Below the pieces are notes generated by a model that had not been told where the DNA came from, made no database searches, and worked only from the letters and a program-made list of their open reading frames with translations. Both the position numbers and the translations under genes were made by a program. Source: Serratia nevei (GTDB lineage: Bacteria; Pseudomonadota; Gammaproteobacteria; Enterobacterales; Enterobacteriaceae). Taken from it: a stretch of DNA of 64,000 nt. This document shows positions 1 to 7,939 of the stretch, piece after piece; the stretch's first letter is position 1; each line of letters opens with the position of its first letter. The stretch covers positions 124,001 to 188,000 of the forward strand of contig NZ_JAMYWQ010000003.1 of NCBI RefSeq assembly GCF_024160145.1. Direction: 5' to 3'.

Positions 1-272
1 AGCGCCATCTCTTTGTGCAAGAAGTTGGGCGCGCAGATGTCCACCACGTCGATCGCCGGATCGGCCACCAGCTGCCGCCAATCGCCGGTCGAGCGCGCAA
101 AACCGAACTCGCTGGCGCGCTGCGCCGCCAGCTCGGGCGCCACTTCCGCCAGCATCTCCAGCACCAGTTCCCCTTTCAGAGGAAAGACCGTGGGGGCCTG
201 CGCATAGGCGATAGCGTGACAACGCCCGATATAACCGGTGCCGATTAACCCAACGCGTACCTGTTTCATCAT
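1..272 (-). CDS. Gfo/Idh/MocA family oxidoreductase, N-terminal part
   Basis: The first ~90 residues of an NAD(P)-dependent dehydrogenase of the Gfo/Idh/MocA family; the rest lies beyond the window edge. The start gives MMKQVRVGLIGTGYIG, a Rossmann beta strand plus glycine-rich loop (GxGxxG), and the last visible residues PNFLHKEMA match the family's conserved 'P-x-x-x-H' strand next to the nicotinamide site. A GGGAGA ribosome site precedes two adjacent ATG codons (272 and 269). Family members oxidise sugars, inositols or related polyols; the substrate cannot be told from this fragment. Confidence 0.85.
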   Translation of the reverse strand, partial: MMKQVRVGLIGTGYIGRCHAIAYAQAPTVFPLKGELVLEMLAEVAPELAAQRASEFGFARSTGDWRQLVADPAIDVVDICAPNFLHKEMA

Positions 273-497
273 TTTCTCCCGTGATCAAAATCCTGCGTAG
301 AACCAGGCGCAGCTCAATGAAACGCGCCGTCTGATAACGGGTTTATATGGAATATAAATTTCAACAACAAGCACACGGGAAAATAAAGTTCACATTCGTG
401 ATGCCGTTCATGAAACGTTGACGGGATGATGCAACGCAGAAAGTCCAGACACGGCCTGCCGTATCCGGACGAGATAAAATGAACCGTTTATTTCATA
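273..497. other. intergenic region, no gene
   Basis: About 225 bases between the upstream end of the dehydrogenase gene and the 3' end of the GST gene. It is more AT-rich than its surroundings (for example around 340-400) and probably holds the promoter of the dehydrogenase on the minus strand. I could not define a convincing -35/-10 pair, operator or hairpin. Confidence 0.4.
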
Positions 498-1121
498 TCA
501 CGGTAAACCGTTGGCGCCGTGCTGCACGTAGCCGGGGCGTTGCAGCAGGCGCTGCTGATAGGCCGCCAGCGCCGCATAATCCGGTCGTTCGAACGGCGTC
601 ATCAGCCAGCGATTCAGCGACAGCCCCAGCACCACGTCCGCCAGCGTGAAGGCGGCGCCGGCGGCATAAGGGCCGTGCTGCGCCAAATGCCTGTCCAGCA
701 GCCCCATCAGCCGGTTCCACTCACGCTCGGCGGCGGCCAGGCTGGCGGCATCCTGATAATCCGCATGCCCACGCACCCGCGACATGAATACATAGCGCCA
801 GGCGCCGTTCAGATCGGTGGCCTGCCAGTCCATCCACATCTCCACCGCCGCGCGCGCGCCGGGCTCCTGCGGCAGCAGATCGCAGCGCCCTTCCCGCCCC
901 GCCAGATAGCGGCATATGGTGTTCGACTCCCACAGCACCCGCTCGCCGTCGATCAGCACCGGCACCAGGCCGTTCGGGTTCAGCGCCAGAAACGCCGGTT
1001 CCTGCGTGGAGCGAAAGCCGCTGCCCCAGTCCTCCCGCGCCAGCGGCAACCCCAGCTCCTGGCAGGTCCACAGCACCTTACGCACGTTGATCGATGAAGC
1101 CTTGCCCAATAGTTTCAGCAT
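498..1121 (-). CDS. glutathione S-transferase family protein
   Basis: A 207-residue soluble GST-fold protein. The N-terminal thioredoxin-like domain (about 1-80) contains the cis-Pro region 'NPNGLVPVL' and the glutathione-contacting 'ESNTICRYLA' segment. The C-terminal helical domain (about 90-200) has the usual 'FTLADVVLGLSLNRW' capping motif with its Asp. The N-terminal 'GKASSINVRKVLW' carries serines at the position that activates glutathione in beta/theta-like enzymes. It lies 9 bases downstream of the DUF1127 gene on the same strand, so the two are probably co-transcribed. Specific substrate unknown. Confidence 0.88.
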   Translation of the reverse strand: MLKLLGKASSINVRKVLWTCQELGLPLAREDWGSGFRSTQEPAFLALNPNGLVPVLIDGERVLWESNTICRYLAGREGRCDLLPQEPGARAAVEMWMDWQATDLNGAWRYVFMSRVRGHADYQDAASLAAAEREWNRLMGLLDRHLAQHGPYAAGAAFTLADVVLGLSLNRWLMTPFERPDYAALAAYQQRLLQRPGYVQHGANGLP

Positions 1122-1130
1122 TTGCTTTCC

Positions 1131-1313
1131 TTATTCTCTCCAGAACGGTTTATAGCCTTCACGCCGGGCTTCCGTCTGCGTCAAGCCGATGTCCGCCAGC
1201 TGCCTGTCGTTCAGCAGTAACAGCTCCTTTCTCGTTCTGTGTCGCAACAGATAGAGACGCCAGCGTGACCCCCCTACCGAGCGCCGCCGCGGCGTACCAG
1301 CAAACAGAGGCAT
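1131..1313 (-). CDS. small DUF1127 protein
   Basis: A 60-residue basic protein whose C-terminal half (RTRKELLLLNDRQLADIGLT, then a GYKPFWRE tail) is the DUF1127 (YjiS-like) signature. A GGGAG ribosome site stands 9-10 bases before the ATG. In other proteobacteria some small DUF1127 proteins bind RNA or affect stress and phosphate responses, but no role is established for this one. It is the first gene of a likely two-gene unit with the GST gene. Confidence 0.8.
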   Translation of the reverse strand: MPLFAGTPRRRSVGGSRWRLYLLRHRTRKELLLLNDRQLADIGLTQTEARREGYKPFWRE

Positions 1314-1493
1314 ATTGTTATTCTCCCTGATGTTTTCACGTTGCAGTCATCATGCTCGCCGGGAGGAAAACAATACAGATTCACGCTGGCGCTATTTTTT
1401 TCATACAGCTGTGCCAAAAAAACCGCTGAATGGTTTACTTTGAAAGCATCTGTACCGGTTTTTTAATTCTTCATCCTGATAAGAGGCCTCTGT

Positions 1494-2933
1494 ATGACAC
1501 GCTACGCCACCCTGGCCGCCATTCTCAGCCAACGCATTCAGCAAGGGCTGTATCCGGCCGGCCACCGCCTGCCTTCGGTGCGCACGCTGAGCCAGGAGCA
1601 CGGCGTCAGCATCAGTACGGTACAGCAAGCCTACCGGCTGCTGGAGGAACAGCGCCTGGTGGAAGCGCGGCCGAAGTCGGGCTACTTCGTGCATACGCAG
1701 CGCGCGCAGGCCGAGCTGCCCGCCATGACGGCGCCGGTGCAGCGGCCGGTAGACATTTCGCAATGGGAGCAGGTGCTGGAGCTGGTGCGCAGCCGGCCGC
1801 GCGAGGGCCTGATCCAGCTGGGGCGCGGCATGCCGGATATCGCTGAACCGACGATGAAACCGCTGATCGTCGCCCTGCGCAACGCCGCCCGCCACGGCGA
1901 CCTGCGCAGCCTGTACTACGACAGCATTCAGGGCGTGGCCGCGCTGCGCGAACAGGTCGCTCGTCTGCTGCTGGATTCCGGCTGCCAAATCGGCCCCGAT
2001 CAGTTGCTGATCACCACCGGCTGCCAGGAAGCGATCTCTGCCGGGCTGCGCGCCGTTTGCCAACCCGGCGACATCGTGGCGGTCGACTCGCCCTGCTTCC
2101 ACGGCACCATGCAGACGCTGAAGGGCCTGGGTATCAAGGCGCTGGAAATCCCCACCGACCCGCTCACCGGCGTCAGCCTGGCCGCGCTGGAGATGGCGCT
2201 GGAACAGTGGCCGGTCAAGGCCATCCTGCTGACGCCCAACTGCAATAACCCGCTGGGCTACATCATGCCCGACGCCCACAAACTGCGGCTGCTGACGCTG
2301 GCGCAGCGCCACGACGCGGCGATCATCGAGGACGACGTCTACGGCGACATCGCCTATCACTACCCGCGGCCACGCACCATCAAGTCGTTCGACGAAGACG
2401 GCCGCGTGCTGCTGTGCAGCTCGTTTTCCAAAACGCTGGCGCCGGGGCTGCGGGTGGGCTGGATCGCGCCCGGCCGCTACCTGGAGCGGGTGCTGCACAT
2501 GAAGTTCATCGGCTCCGGTGCCACTGCCACCCAGCCGCAGCTGGCGATCGCCGAATTTATCCGCGGCGGGCACTATCTGCAGCACCTGCGGCGCATGCGT
2601 GCCCGCTACCAGCAGAACCGCGATCGCATGACCGATCTTATCCTGAAGCACTTCCCGGCCGGCACCCGCGTCAGCCGGCCACGCGGCGGCTTTATGCTGT
2701 GGATCGAACTGGACGAGGCGTTCGACACCCTGCGGCTGAACCGCCATCTCGAGCCGCAGGGCGTGCAGATCGCCGTCGGCAGCATCTTTTCCGCCGCCGG
2801 CAAATACCGCAACTGCCTGCGCATCAACTATGCGCCTAAGCTGACGGCGGAGATCGAACAGGCGGTGCTGCGGGTCGGCGCCACCATCCAGCGGCTGATG
2901 CCGAACGGCGTGCTGCAACTTCAGACGGACTGA
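1494..2933 (+). CDS. MocR-type regulator (GntR wHTH fused to PLP aminotransferase fold), YdcR-like
   Basis: A 479-residue fusion regulator. Residues ~1-68 are a GntR winged helix (RLPSVRTLSQEHGVSISTVQQAY). Residues ~100-470 are a class I aminotransferase domain keeping the PLP contacts: NNPLGYI, IIEDDVYGD, and the Schiff-base lysine in CSSFSKTLAPGLRVGW. Length and sequence resemble E. coli YdcR rather than PdxR. MocR proteins use the aminotransferase domain as an effector sensor and usually control a divergent neighbour; here the upstream neighbour on the other strand is the DUF1127/GST pair, a possible target by position only. Its 3' end overlaps the NUDIX gene tail to tail by 13 bases. Confidence 0.9.
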   Translation: MTRYATLAAILSQRIQQGLYPAGHRLPSVRTLSQEHGVSISTVQQAYRLLEEQRLVEARPKSGYFVHTQRAQAELPAMTAPVQRPVDISQWEQVLELVRSRPREGLIQLGRGMPDIAEPTMKPLIVALRNAARHGDLRSLYYDSIQGVAALREQVARLLLDSGCQIGPDQLLITTGCQEAISAGLRAVCQPGDIVAVDSPCFHGTMQTLKGLGIKALEIPTDPLTGVSLAALEMALEQWPVKAILLTPNCNNPLGYIMPDAHKLRLLTLAQRHDAAIIEDDVYGDIAYHYPRPRTIKSFDEDGRVLLCSSFSKTLAPGLRVGWIAPGRYLERVLHMKFIGSGATATQPQLAIAEFIRGGHYLQHLRRMRARYQQNRDRMTDLILKHFPAGTRVSRPRGGFMLWIELDEAFDTLRLNRHLEPQGVQIAVGSIFSAAGKYRNCLRINYAPKLTAEIEQAVLRVGATIQRLMPNGVLQLQTD

Positions 2934-3343
2934 AGCAAAAACTCCGCCACCCGGCGGCGCAGATGTTCGATGCCCTGCGGATGGTGAATAAACTGCGCCA
3001 CCGGCATCATCTGCCAGCGCTGGCCTTCATCGCCGAAGCAAATGGCAGCGATCTGCGCCGGGGCGATCTCGCCGGCCATAAACCAGGTCGGCGGGGAGCC
3101 GGGCAAGATGCCGTCGTAGCGCCGCCGCCAGGTCACCTGGCATTCGGCGATCGCCACGCCGAATTCTTCCAGCGTCTCCCGCTGCACGCACTGCAGCGGC
3201 GTTTCGCCGTTTTCCCGCCCGCCGCCGGGCAGATCCCACAGGCCGGGCCACGGAATGCCCGGCTTGTCGTCCCGTTGGTAAACCAGCAAGCGACCGTCGC
3301 ACAGCAGCGCGATCTTGGCTCCGCCAAACGCCTGATCCGTCAT
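2921..3343 (-). CDS. NUDIX hydrolase
   Basis: A 140-residue NUDIX enzyme (pyrophosphohydrolase of a nucleoside diphosphate linked to X). The full NUDIX box is present: a Gly, five residues to Glu (GGRENGE), seven residues, then RETLEEFGV. I chose the ATG at 3343 (MTDQAFGG) because a GGAG site lies just upstream; an in-frame ATG at 3385 would add 14 unsupported residues. The W-x-LPGG context is seen in MutT/DHNTP-type members, but the substrate cannot be assigned. It converges on and slightly overlaps the MocR gene. Confidence 0.88.
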   Translation of the reverse strand: MTDQAFGGAKIALLCDGRLLVYQRDDKPGIPWPGLWDLPGGGRENGETPLQCVQRETLEEFGVAIAECQVTWRRRYDGILPGSPPTWFMAGEIAPAQIAAICFGDEGQRWQMMPVAQFIHHPQGIEHLRRRVAEFLLQSV

Positions 3344-3443
3344 ATTTTCTCCGCTCCCCGCCCATCCTCTTTGACTGAACATCATACTTCATCCCCGCGC
3401 GGCCTGGTGTATAGTGAAAATCCGTTTTCACAACAGGCGAACA

Positions 3444-4295
3444 ATGACGATGAACTCTCCGTTTCTGGTGACTCCCCAATGGCTTGCGCAGCATATCAAC
3501 GATGAAAATCTGGCGGTGATCGACGTCCGGATGTCTCCGGTCGGGCTGACGCCGAAGAAAGACATGCTTGCCGAGTTCGAACGCGGCCATATCCCTGGCG
3601 CGGTCTATTTCGATATCGACGAGGTGGCGGACCAAAACACCGCGCTGCCGCACATGCTGCCGACGGCGGCAGAGTTTGGCGCGGCGGTGGGCAAGCTGGG
3701 CATCAGCGAGCGCGATACCCTGGTGATTTACGATGAGGGCAACCAGTTCTCCGCGCCGCGCGGCTGGTGGACCTTCCGCAATTTCGGCGCCCGGCATGTT
3801 TACGTGCTGGACGAAGGGCTGAACGGCTGGACCGCGCTGGGCCAAGCGCTGGAGACCGGCCCGGCGCAGCCTGAGCCGCAGACGTTCAACGCCCGGTTCA
3901 ACGCCGACGCGGTGGTGGATATGCGGCAAGTGGAACAGGCGTTAGGCACGCCGGTGCAAATTCTCGACGCGCGCGCCGCGCCGCGCTTTTATGCCGAAGC
4001 GCCGGAGCCGCGCCCCGGCCTGCACCGCGGTCATATTCCCGGCAGCATCAACATTCCGTACGGCGAGCTGCTGGAGAACGGCCGCTTCAAATCGCTGGAG
4101 GCGCTGCGCCAAACCTTCAACGACAAGGGCGTGGACATCAACGGGCCGATCATCACCAGCTGCGGCTCCGGCGTGACGGCGGCGGTGCTGGCGTTCGGCC
4201 TGCTGTCGCTCGGCGCGCCGCAGGTCAAGCTGTATGACGGCGCCTGGAGCGAATGGGGCCAGCTGAGCGGCAAGCAGCCTATCGCCCAAGATTAA
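3444..4295 (+). CDS. sseA: 3-mercaptopyruvate sulfurtransferase (two rhodanese domains)
   Basis: A 283-residue tandem rhodanese. The N-terminal domain (about 5-140) is the inactive one. The C-terminal domain (about 165-280) carries the catalytic cysteine in the loop CGSGVTA, the signature of mercaptopyruvate sulfurtransferases rather than thiosulfate-type rhodaneses. The RGHIPGSINIPYGEL stretch before it and KLYDGAWSEWG at the end closely match E. coli SseA. It transfers sulfur from 3-mercaptopyruvate to thiophilic acceptors in the cytoplasm. An AGGCGA ribosome site favours the ATG at 3444; an in-frame ATG at 3414 is unlikely. The stop overlaps the convergent LysR gene by 4 bases. Confidence 0.92.
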   Translation: MTMNSPFLVTPQWLAQHINDENLAVIDVRMSPVGLTPKKDMLAEFERGHIPGAVYFDIDEVADQNTALPHMLPTAAEFGAAVGKLGISERDTLVIYDEGNQFSAPRGWWTFRNFGARHVYVLDEGLNGWTALGQALETGPAQPEPQTFNARFNADAVVDMRQVEQALGTPVQILDARAAPRFYAEAPEPRPGLHRGHIPGSINIPYGELLENGRFKSLEALRQTFNDKGVDINGPIITSCGSGVTAAVLAFGLLSLGAPQVKLYDGAWSEWGQLSGKQPIAQD

Positions 4296-5161
4296 GTGCC
4301 GATCCGTTCGACCACGATCTGCGCCAGCCGCTGCACGGCGGCGGAAGGCTGATCCTCGGCGCGGTGCAGCACCACGCCGAGCTGGCCGAGAGCGGGCAGC
4401 AGATCGGGTGCCAGCGGCACCAGGCCAGGCGGCAAACCGGCCGCGGCCCGCACCGTAACGCCCAATCCGGCGCTCACCGCCGCCCACACGCCATTCAGGC
4501 TGCGGCTGGTAAAGGCGATGCGCCAGGGAATGCCGGCGCGATCCAGCGCCTGCGTCGCCGCGCTGCGCATCAGGCAAGGCGCGTCGAACATCACCAGCGG
4601 CAGCGGCTCATTCCCTTCCCGCCACGGCGCCAGCGCCAAGCCGGGCGAGGCGATCCAGTGCAGCTGCCGCTGCCCCAGCGCCTGATGAAACGGCGTGCTC
4701 AAACCGCCATCCCACGCCAGCGACAGATCCAACTGGCCTTTCAGCACCCAGTCGATCAGCTCGGCATTGCGGGCGATGCGCGCCTCGATGCGCACCTTCG
4801 GATTGGCGCGCGCGAAGCTGCCCAATACCTGCGGCAGAAACGTCTCGCCGAAATCCTCCTGCAGCCCCAGCCGCACCGTGCCCTGCAGATCCAACCCGCG
4901 CACCGCGGCGGCGGCTTCGTCATTGAGCTCCAGCAGACGGCGCGCGTAGCCGAGCAGGGTTTCCCCCGCCTCGGTCATCACCATGCCGCGCCCGGCCTTG
5001 CGCAGGATCGGCGCGCCGACCTGCTGTTCCAGCTTTTTCAGGTGGGCGCTGACCGCTGAAGTCGAGCGCCCTAACCGTTCAGCGGCCTTGGCAAAGCTGC
5101 CCAGTTCGACGCCGGTAACAAAGCTGCGCAAATCCTCGAGATCGAACGTTATTCGCCCCAT
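4292..5161 (-). CDS. LysR-family regulator, LrhA-like
   Basis: A 289-residue LysR-type transcription factor. The N-terminal wHTH reads DLRSFVTGVELGSFAKAAERLGRSTSAVSAHLKKLE; the rest is the periplasmic-binding-like effector domain. 'IPWRIAFTSRSLNGVWAAVSAGLGVTVR' is close to the matching region of LrhA/PecT-type members. The ATG at 5161 has AGGA 8 bases upstream; further in-frame ATGs at 5170, 5188 and 5191 are possible. It is transcribed away from the decayed DUF4865 gene at 5267, its probable original divergent target. Effector unknown. Confidence 0.85.
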   Translation of the reverse strand: MGRITFDLEDLRSFVTGVELGSFAKAAERLGRSTSAVSAHLKKLEQQVGAPILRKAGRGMVMTEAGETLLGYARRLLELNDEAAAAVRGLDLQGTVRLGLQEDFGETFLPQVLGSFARANPKVRIEARIARNAELIDWVLKGQLDLSLAWDGGLSTPFHQALGQRQLHWIASPGLALAPWREGNEPLPLVMFDAPCLMRSAATQALDRAGIPWRIAFTSRSLNGVWAAVSAGLGVTVRAAAGLPPGLVPLAPDLLPALGQLGVVLHRAEDQPSAAVQRLAQIVVERIGT

Positions 5162-5266
5162 GCTGACCATCCTGATTTTCTGAATCATCAATCAAAATAA
5201 TACCGATTTTACTGATAAAGATGGCGTGTCACGCTCTCCCGGTCAACGTCTTTCCGGAGAATCCTT

Positions 5267-5398
5267 ATGCTCGCGATGCAATACCGTTTCACCCTGCCCG
5301 CCGATTACGACATGGCGGTTAGTGCGGCTGGATATCTGGCGCGAACCGCCGCAAAACAGCCCGCCGTTCCGCGTCGGCCATCTGTCCGCCCCCTTTGA
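5267..5398 (+). pseudogene. remnant of a DUF4865-family gene (N-terminal fragment)
   Basis: A CGGAGA ribosome site and ATG open a reading frame starting MLAMQYRFTLPADYDMAV, which matches the conserved N-terminus of DUF4865 proteins (about 180-190 residues) as I remember the family. After ~18 residues the similarity stops and the frame runs to a TGA after 43 codons. Most of the gene has therefore been deleted or frameshifted. DUF4865 genes are often divergent from an LrhA-like LysR gene, which is the arrangement here. Confidence 0.5.
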
Positions 5399-5415
5399 CC
5401 ACACTGCGCCGCGGG

Positions 5416-5449
5416 TTGACAGCCAAACTTGATATTGATAATCATTATC
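5416..5449 (+). promoter_or_regulatory. candidate promoter overlapped by a Fur box
   Basis: 5431-5449 (GATATTGATAATCATTATC) matches the classical 19-base Fur consensus at 18 of 19 positions. A TTGACA -35 lies at 5416-5421 and the -10 region would fall inside the box, so Fur-Fe(II) would block RNA polymerase. The first gene downstream on the plus strand is the flavin monooxygenase at 5509. No other gene start is close enough to be the target. Confidence 0.75.
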
Positions 5450-5508
5450 AACACTAAACATTGATTTGCGGTTCGCGGGATGCGGGCCGCTCTCCGGGGT
5501 CAACCGCC

Positions 5509-6744
5509 ATGCCGTCATCACCGATCACACCTTACGCCACCACCTGCTGCATCGTGGGGGGCGGCCCAGCCGGGCTAATGCTCGGCTATCTGCTGGCGCG
5601 GGCGGGGATCGACGTGACGGTGCTGGAGAAGCACGCCGACTTCCTGCGCGATTTTCGCGGTGACACCATTCACCCGTCGACGCTGGAAGTCATGCACCAG
5701 CTGGGGCTGCTCGACGAACTGCTGACGCTGCCGCACCAGCGCGCCGAATCCCTGCACGCCGAAGTCGCCGGGCGCGACATTAAGCTGGCGGATTTCACCC
5801 GCCTGCCGACGCGCTGCAAATTTATCGCCTTTATGCCGCAGTGGGAGTTCCTCAACTTTTTGGCGCAGCAGGCCGCCGCATTCCCCCATTTCAGGCTGCT
5901 CACCTCGACGCAGGTTCATCAGCTACTCTACGACCGCGGCCAGGTATGCGGCGTGCTGGCCGACACGCCGGAGGGCCCAATCCGCGTGCGCAGCCAGCTG
6001 GTGATCGGCACCGACGGCCGCAACTCGGTGGTGCGCGAGCAGGCGGCGCTCAGCAGCCGCTCCTTCGGCGCCCCGCGCGACGTAGTGTGGATGAAGCTCA
6101 GCAAGCAGCCGGGCGATCCGGCCTGGTCGATGGGCCATACCGGGCCGAAGCAGAACTTCATCATGATCGACCGCGGCGACTACTGGCAGTGCGGCTACTC
6201 GATCGATAAAGGCAGCTTCGACGCGATCCGCCGCAGCGGCCTGGAGAAATTTTTGCTGCACCTCGCCGAGGTGGCGCCATTCCAGGACGATCGCCTGCAG
6301 GAGATCGTCGAGTGGGATCAGGTGAAGCTGCTGAGCATCCGCATCGATCGTCTGGATCGCTGGGCCAAACCGGGTGTGCTGTGCATCGGCGACGCCGCGC
6401 ACGCCATGTCGCCGATCGGCGGCGTGGGCGTCAATCTGGCGATTCAGGACGCGGTGGCCGCCGCCAACGCCCTGATCCCGCCGCTGCGCCAACATCGGCT
6501 GCAGCTGAAGCATCTGCTGAACGTGCAGCGCCGGCGCGAATTCCCCACCCGGGCCATCCAGTTTTTGCAGATCAAAATGAGCCAACGCAAGCCGGGCGAA
6601 CGCCGCGCGGCGGGCGGCTCGCGCCTGATCGCCCGCGTCGGCAACAGCCGCTGGCTGCCGCGCCTGTTCGGCCGCATCATCGGCCTGGGCTTTCGCCGCG
6701 AAACGCCGCGACATCTGTCCAGCGAAACCTGCCCGCCGGAATAA
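5509..6744 (+). CDS. FAD-dependent monooxygenase (PHBH fold, FAD_binding_3), Fur-controlled
   Basis: A 411-residue class A flavoprotein hydroxylase. It has the GxGxxG dinucleotide motif (CCIVGGGPAGLMLGYLLARAG, about 13-33), the DG motif (GTDGRNSVVR, about 170) and the GD motif (CIGDAAHAMSPIGGVGVNLAIQDA, about 290-315). These enzymes use NAD(P)H and O2 to hydroxylate aromatic or polyketide substrates. The ATG at 5509 is preferred over in-frame TTG at 5461 because the GxGxxG loop then lies at the usual distance from the N-terminus. A Fur box lies 60 bases upstream, so expression should rise under iron limitation. The substrate is unknown and no biosynthetic partners sit beside it. Confidence 0.88.
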   Translation: MPSSPITPYATTCCIVGGGPAGLMLGYLLARAGIDVTVLEKHADFLRDFRGDTIHPSTLEVMHQLGLLDELLTLPHQRAESLHAEVAGRDIKLADFTRLPTRCKFIAFMPQWEFLNFLAQQAAAFPHFRLLTSTQVHQLLYDRGQVCGVLADTPEGPIRVRSQLVIGTDGRNSVVREQAALSSRSFGAPRDVVWMKLSKQPGDPAWSMGHTGPKQNFIMIDRGDYWQCGYSIDKGSFDAIRRSGLEKFLLHLAEVAPFQDDRLQEIVEWDQVKLLSIRIDRLDRWAKPGVLCIGDAAHAMSPIGGVGVNLAIQDAVAAANALIPPLRQHRLQLKHLLNVQRRREFPTRAIQFLQIKMSQRKPGERRAAGGSRLIARVGNSRWLPRLFGRIIGLGFRRETPRHLSSETCPPE

Positions 6745-6746
6745 TA

Positions 6747-6795
6747 TTGGTTGTTTTTCCATCGCACCGTATAATGGTTAAATCGAACGATTTAA
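6747..6795 (+). promoter_or_regulatory. toxin-antitoxin promoter with palindromic operator
   Basis: A perfect TATAAT -10 at 6770-6775 has a weak -35 (TTGGTT, 6747-6752) 17 bases upstream. Directly after the -10 lies a perfect inverted repeat with 8-base arms, TTAAATCG (6778-6785) and CGATTTAA (6788-6795). A further half-site occurs in GCGATTAA next to the antitoxin start. This is the expected layout for autorepression by the Phd/YefM antitoxin and its complex with the toxin. Confidence 0.7.
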
Positions 6796-6812
6796 TTAAC
6801 TGGAGCGATTAA

Positions 6813-7073
6813 ATGTACGCACTCAGCGCGAACGAGGCCAAAACCCAATTCGGCGATTTGCTGCTCAAGGCGCAGCGTGAGCCAGTGCAAATCAATCGCA
6901 ACGGCAAACCGGTCGTCGTCGTCATGTCGGTAGAAGACTACCAGGCGCTGGAAGATCTCAAATTACGCGCGCTGCAGCAAAAAATCGCGCAGGCTACCGC
7001 CGAGGAAGACGCCGGTAAGGCGATAGACGGCGATGCCTTCTTCAACCGTCTGCTCACCGACGAACCCGACTGA
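6813..7073 (+). CDS. type II antitoxin, Phd/YefM family
   Basis: An 86-residue antitoxin. The N-terminal DNA-binding fold reads SANEAKTQFGDLLLKAQREPVQINRNGKPVVVVMSVEDYQALE, typical of Phd/YefM; the C-terminal ~35 residues are charged and probably wrap the toxin. A GGAG site precedes the ATG. It is followed one base later by a ParE/RelE-like toxin gene. The pair should repress its own promoter through the palindrome at 6778-6795. Confidence 0.9.
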   Translation: MYALSANEAKTQFGDLLLKAQREPVQINRNGKPVVVVMSVEDYQALEDLKLRALQQKIAQATAEEDAGKAIDGDAFFNRLLTDEPD

Positions 7074-7074
7074 T

Positions 7075-7371
7075 ATGCCCGCGTTTCGCCTCACCCCGCA
7101 AGCCCAACAAGATCTGTTGGCTATTCGTCATTTCACCGTCGAGCACTGGGGCAAAGCGCAATCTCGCCGCTATCTTGAGCAGTTGAGAGAGGTCATGCAT
7201 CATCTGGCGGATATGCCGGAAGCGGGTAAGGCCCACTTTCACGATCTGGGCGAAGAGATACGCAGTTTTCCTTACGCCAGCCATAGGATCTACTACCGCA
7301 GCCGCCCTGCCGGCATCACCGTTCTTGCCATTCTGCATCAGGCGATGGTGCCCCACCGGCATCTGGAATAA
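7075..7371 (+). CDS. type II toxin, ParE/RelE superfamily
   Basis: A 98-residue basic toxin: FRLTPQAQQDLLAIRHFTVEHWGKAQSRRYLEQLREV, then EIRSFPYASHRIYYRSRPAGITVLAILHQAMVPHRHLE. This is the ParE-like layout (two N-terminal helices and a C-terminal sheet with R-x-YYR). Its ATG lies one base after the antitoxin stop, so translation is coupled. ParE-type toxins poison DNA gyrase while RelE types cut mRNA; the helical hairpin and 'AxxDLxxI' motif favour ParE, but this is inference. An in-frame upstream ATG at 7033 lies inside the antitoxin gene and was not chosen. Confidence 0.88.
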   Translation: MPAFRLTPQAQQDLLAIRHFTVEHWGKAQSRRYLEQLREVMHHLADMPEAGKAHFHDLGEEIRSFPYASHRIYYRSRPAGITVLAILHQAMVPHRHLE

Positions 7372-7404
7372 CGGCTGTAATTTTTCTTACTCAAAGGGGC
7401 ACAG

Positions 7405-7917
7405 ATGTTCACCGTCCGTCAGGCATTGCTGGAAGATTTAACGCAGGTGCGCGATATCGGCATCCGCACCTATCGCGCGCACTTCGGTGAGCTGTGGCGC
7501 TACCCGCACGAGCTGGAGGCCTTTCTGGCCGAGGATTTTTCCGTCTCCGCGCTGGAACGGACGCTGCGCGATCCCGACGTGTGCTGGCTGTTGGCCTATG
7601 AGGATGACGCCCTGGTCGGCTATGCGCGCGTGAACTTCGACAGCCTGTTGGCCGCCACCCAACGGCGCGGCGCCGAACTGCAAAAGATCTACTTCCTGCC
7701 GGACTACGCCGGGCGCGGTTTCGGCCGACAGTTTTTCGAACAGGTGCAGCGGCGGGCCGTCGAACGCCGGCAGCCCCTGCTGTGGCTGGAAGTGCTGAAA
7801 CAGAACGCCGACGCCCAGCGCTTTTATCAGCGGCAAGGCCTGGCCGTATGCGGCGAGGCCCAATACACCAGCGAACAGGGTGCCATCGAACTTTGGACGA
7901 TGAGCAAGGCGCTGTAA
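7405..7917 (+). CDS. GNAT family N-acetyltransferase
   Basis: A 170-residue GCN5-related acetyltransferase. Motif A, the acetyl-CoA pyrophosphate loop, is visible as LQKIYFLPDYAGRGFGRQFFEQV (about 92-114), followed by the motif B strand LWLEVLKQNADAQRFYQRQGL. An AAAGGGG ribosome site precedes the ATG. Substrate unknown. It stands alone after the toxin-antitoxin pair and converges on the DUF2165 gene. Confidence 0.88.
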   Translation: MFTVRQALLEDLTQVRDIGIRTYRAHFGELWRYPHELEAFLAEDFSVSALERTLRDPDVCWLLAYEDDALVGYARVNFDSLLAATQRRGAELQKIYFLPDYAGRGFGRQFFEQVQRRAVERRQPLLWLEVLKQNADAQRFYQRQGLAVCGEAQYTSEQGAIELWTMSKAL

Positions 7918-7939
7918 CCGCGCCCCGCTCCGCCGTCGT

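Noticed and set aside
1401-2918. 505-codon minus-strand open frame opposite the MocR gene
   Set aside because: It is a high-GC antisense shadow: composition rich in His/Gln/Arg, no ribosome site, and the plus-strand frame encodes a clear wHTH-aminotransferase protein.
3371-3415. TTGACT and TATAGT before sseA as a promoter
   Set aside because: The spacing is 33 bases, about twice the normal distance, so they cannot form one promoter.
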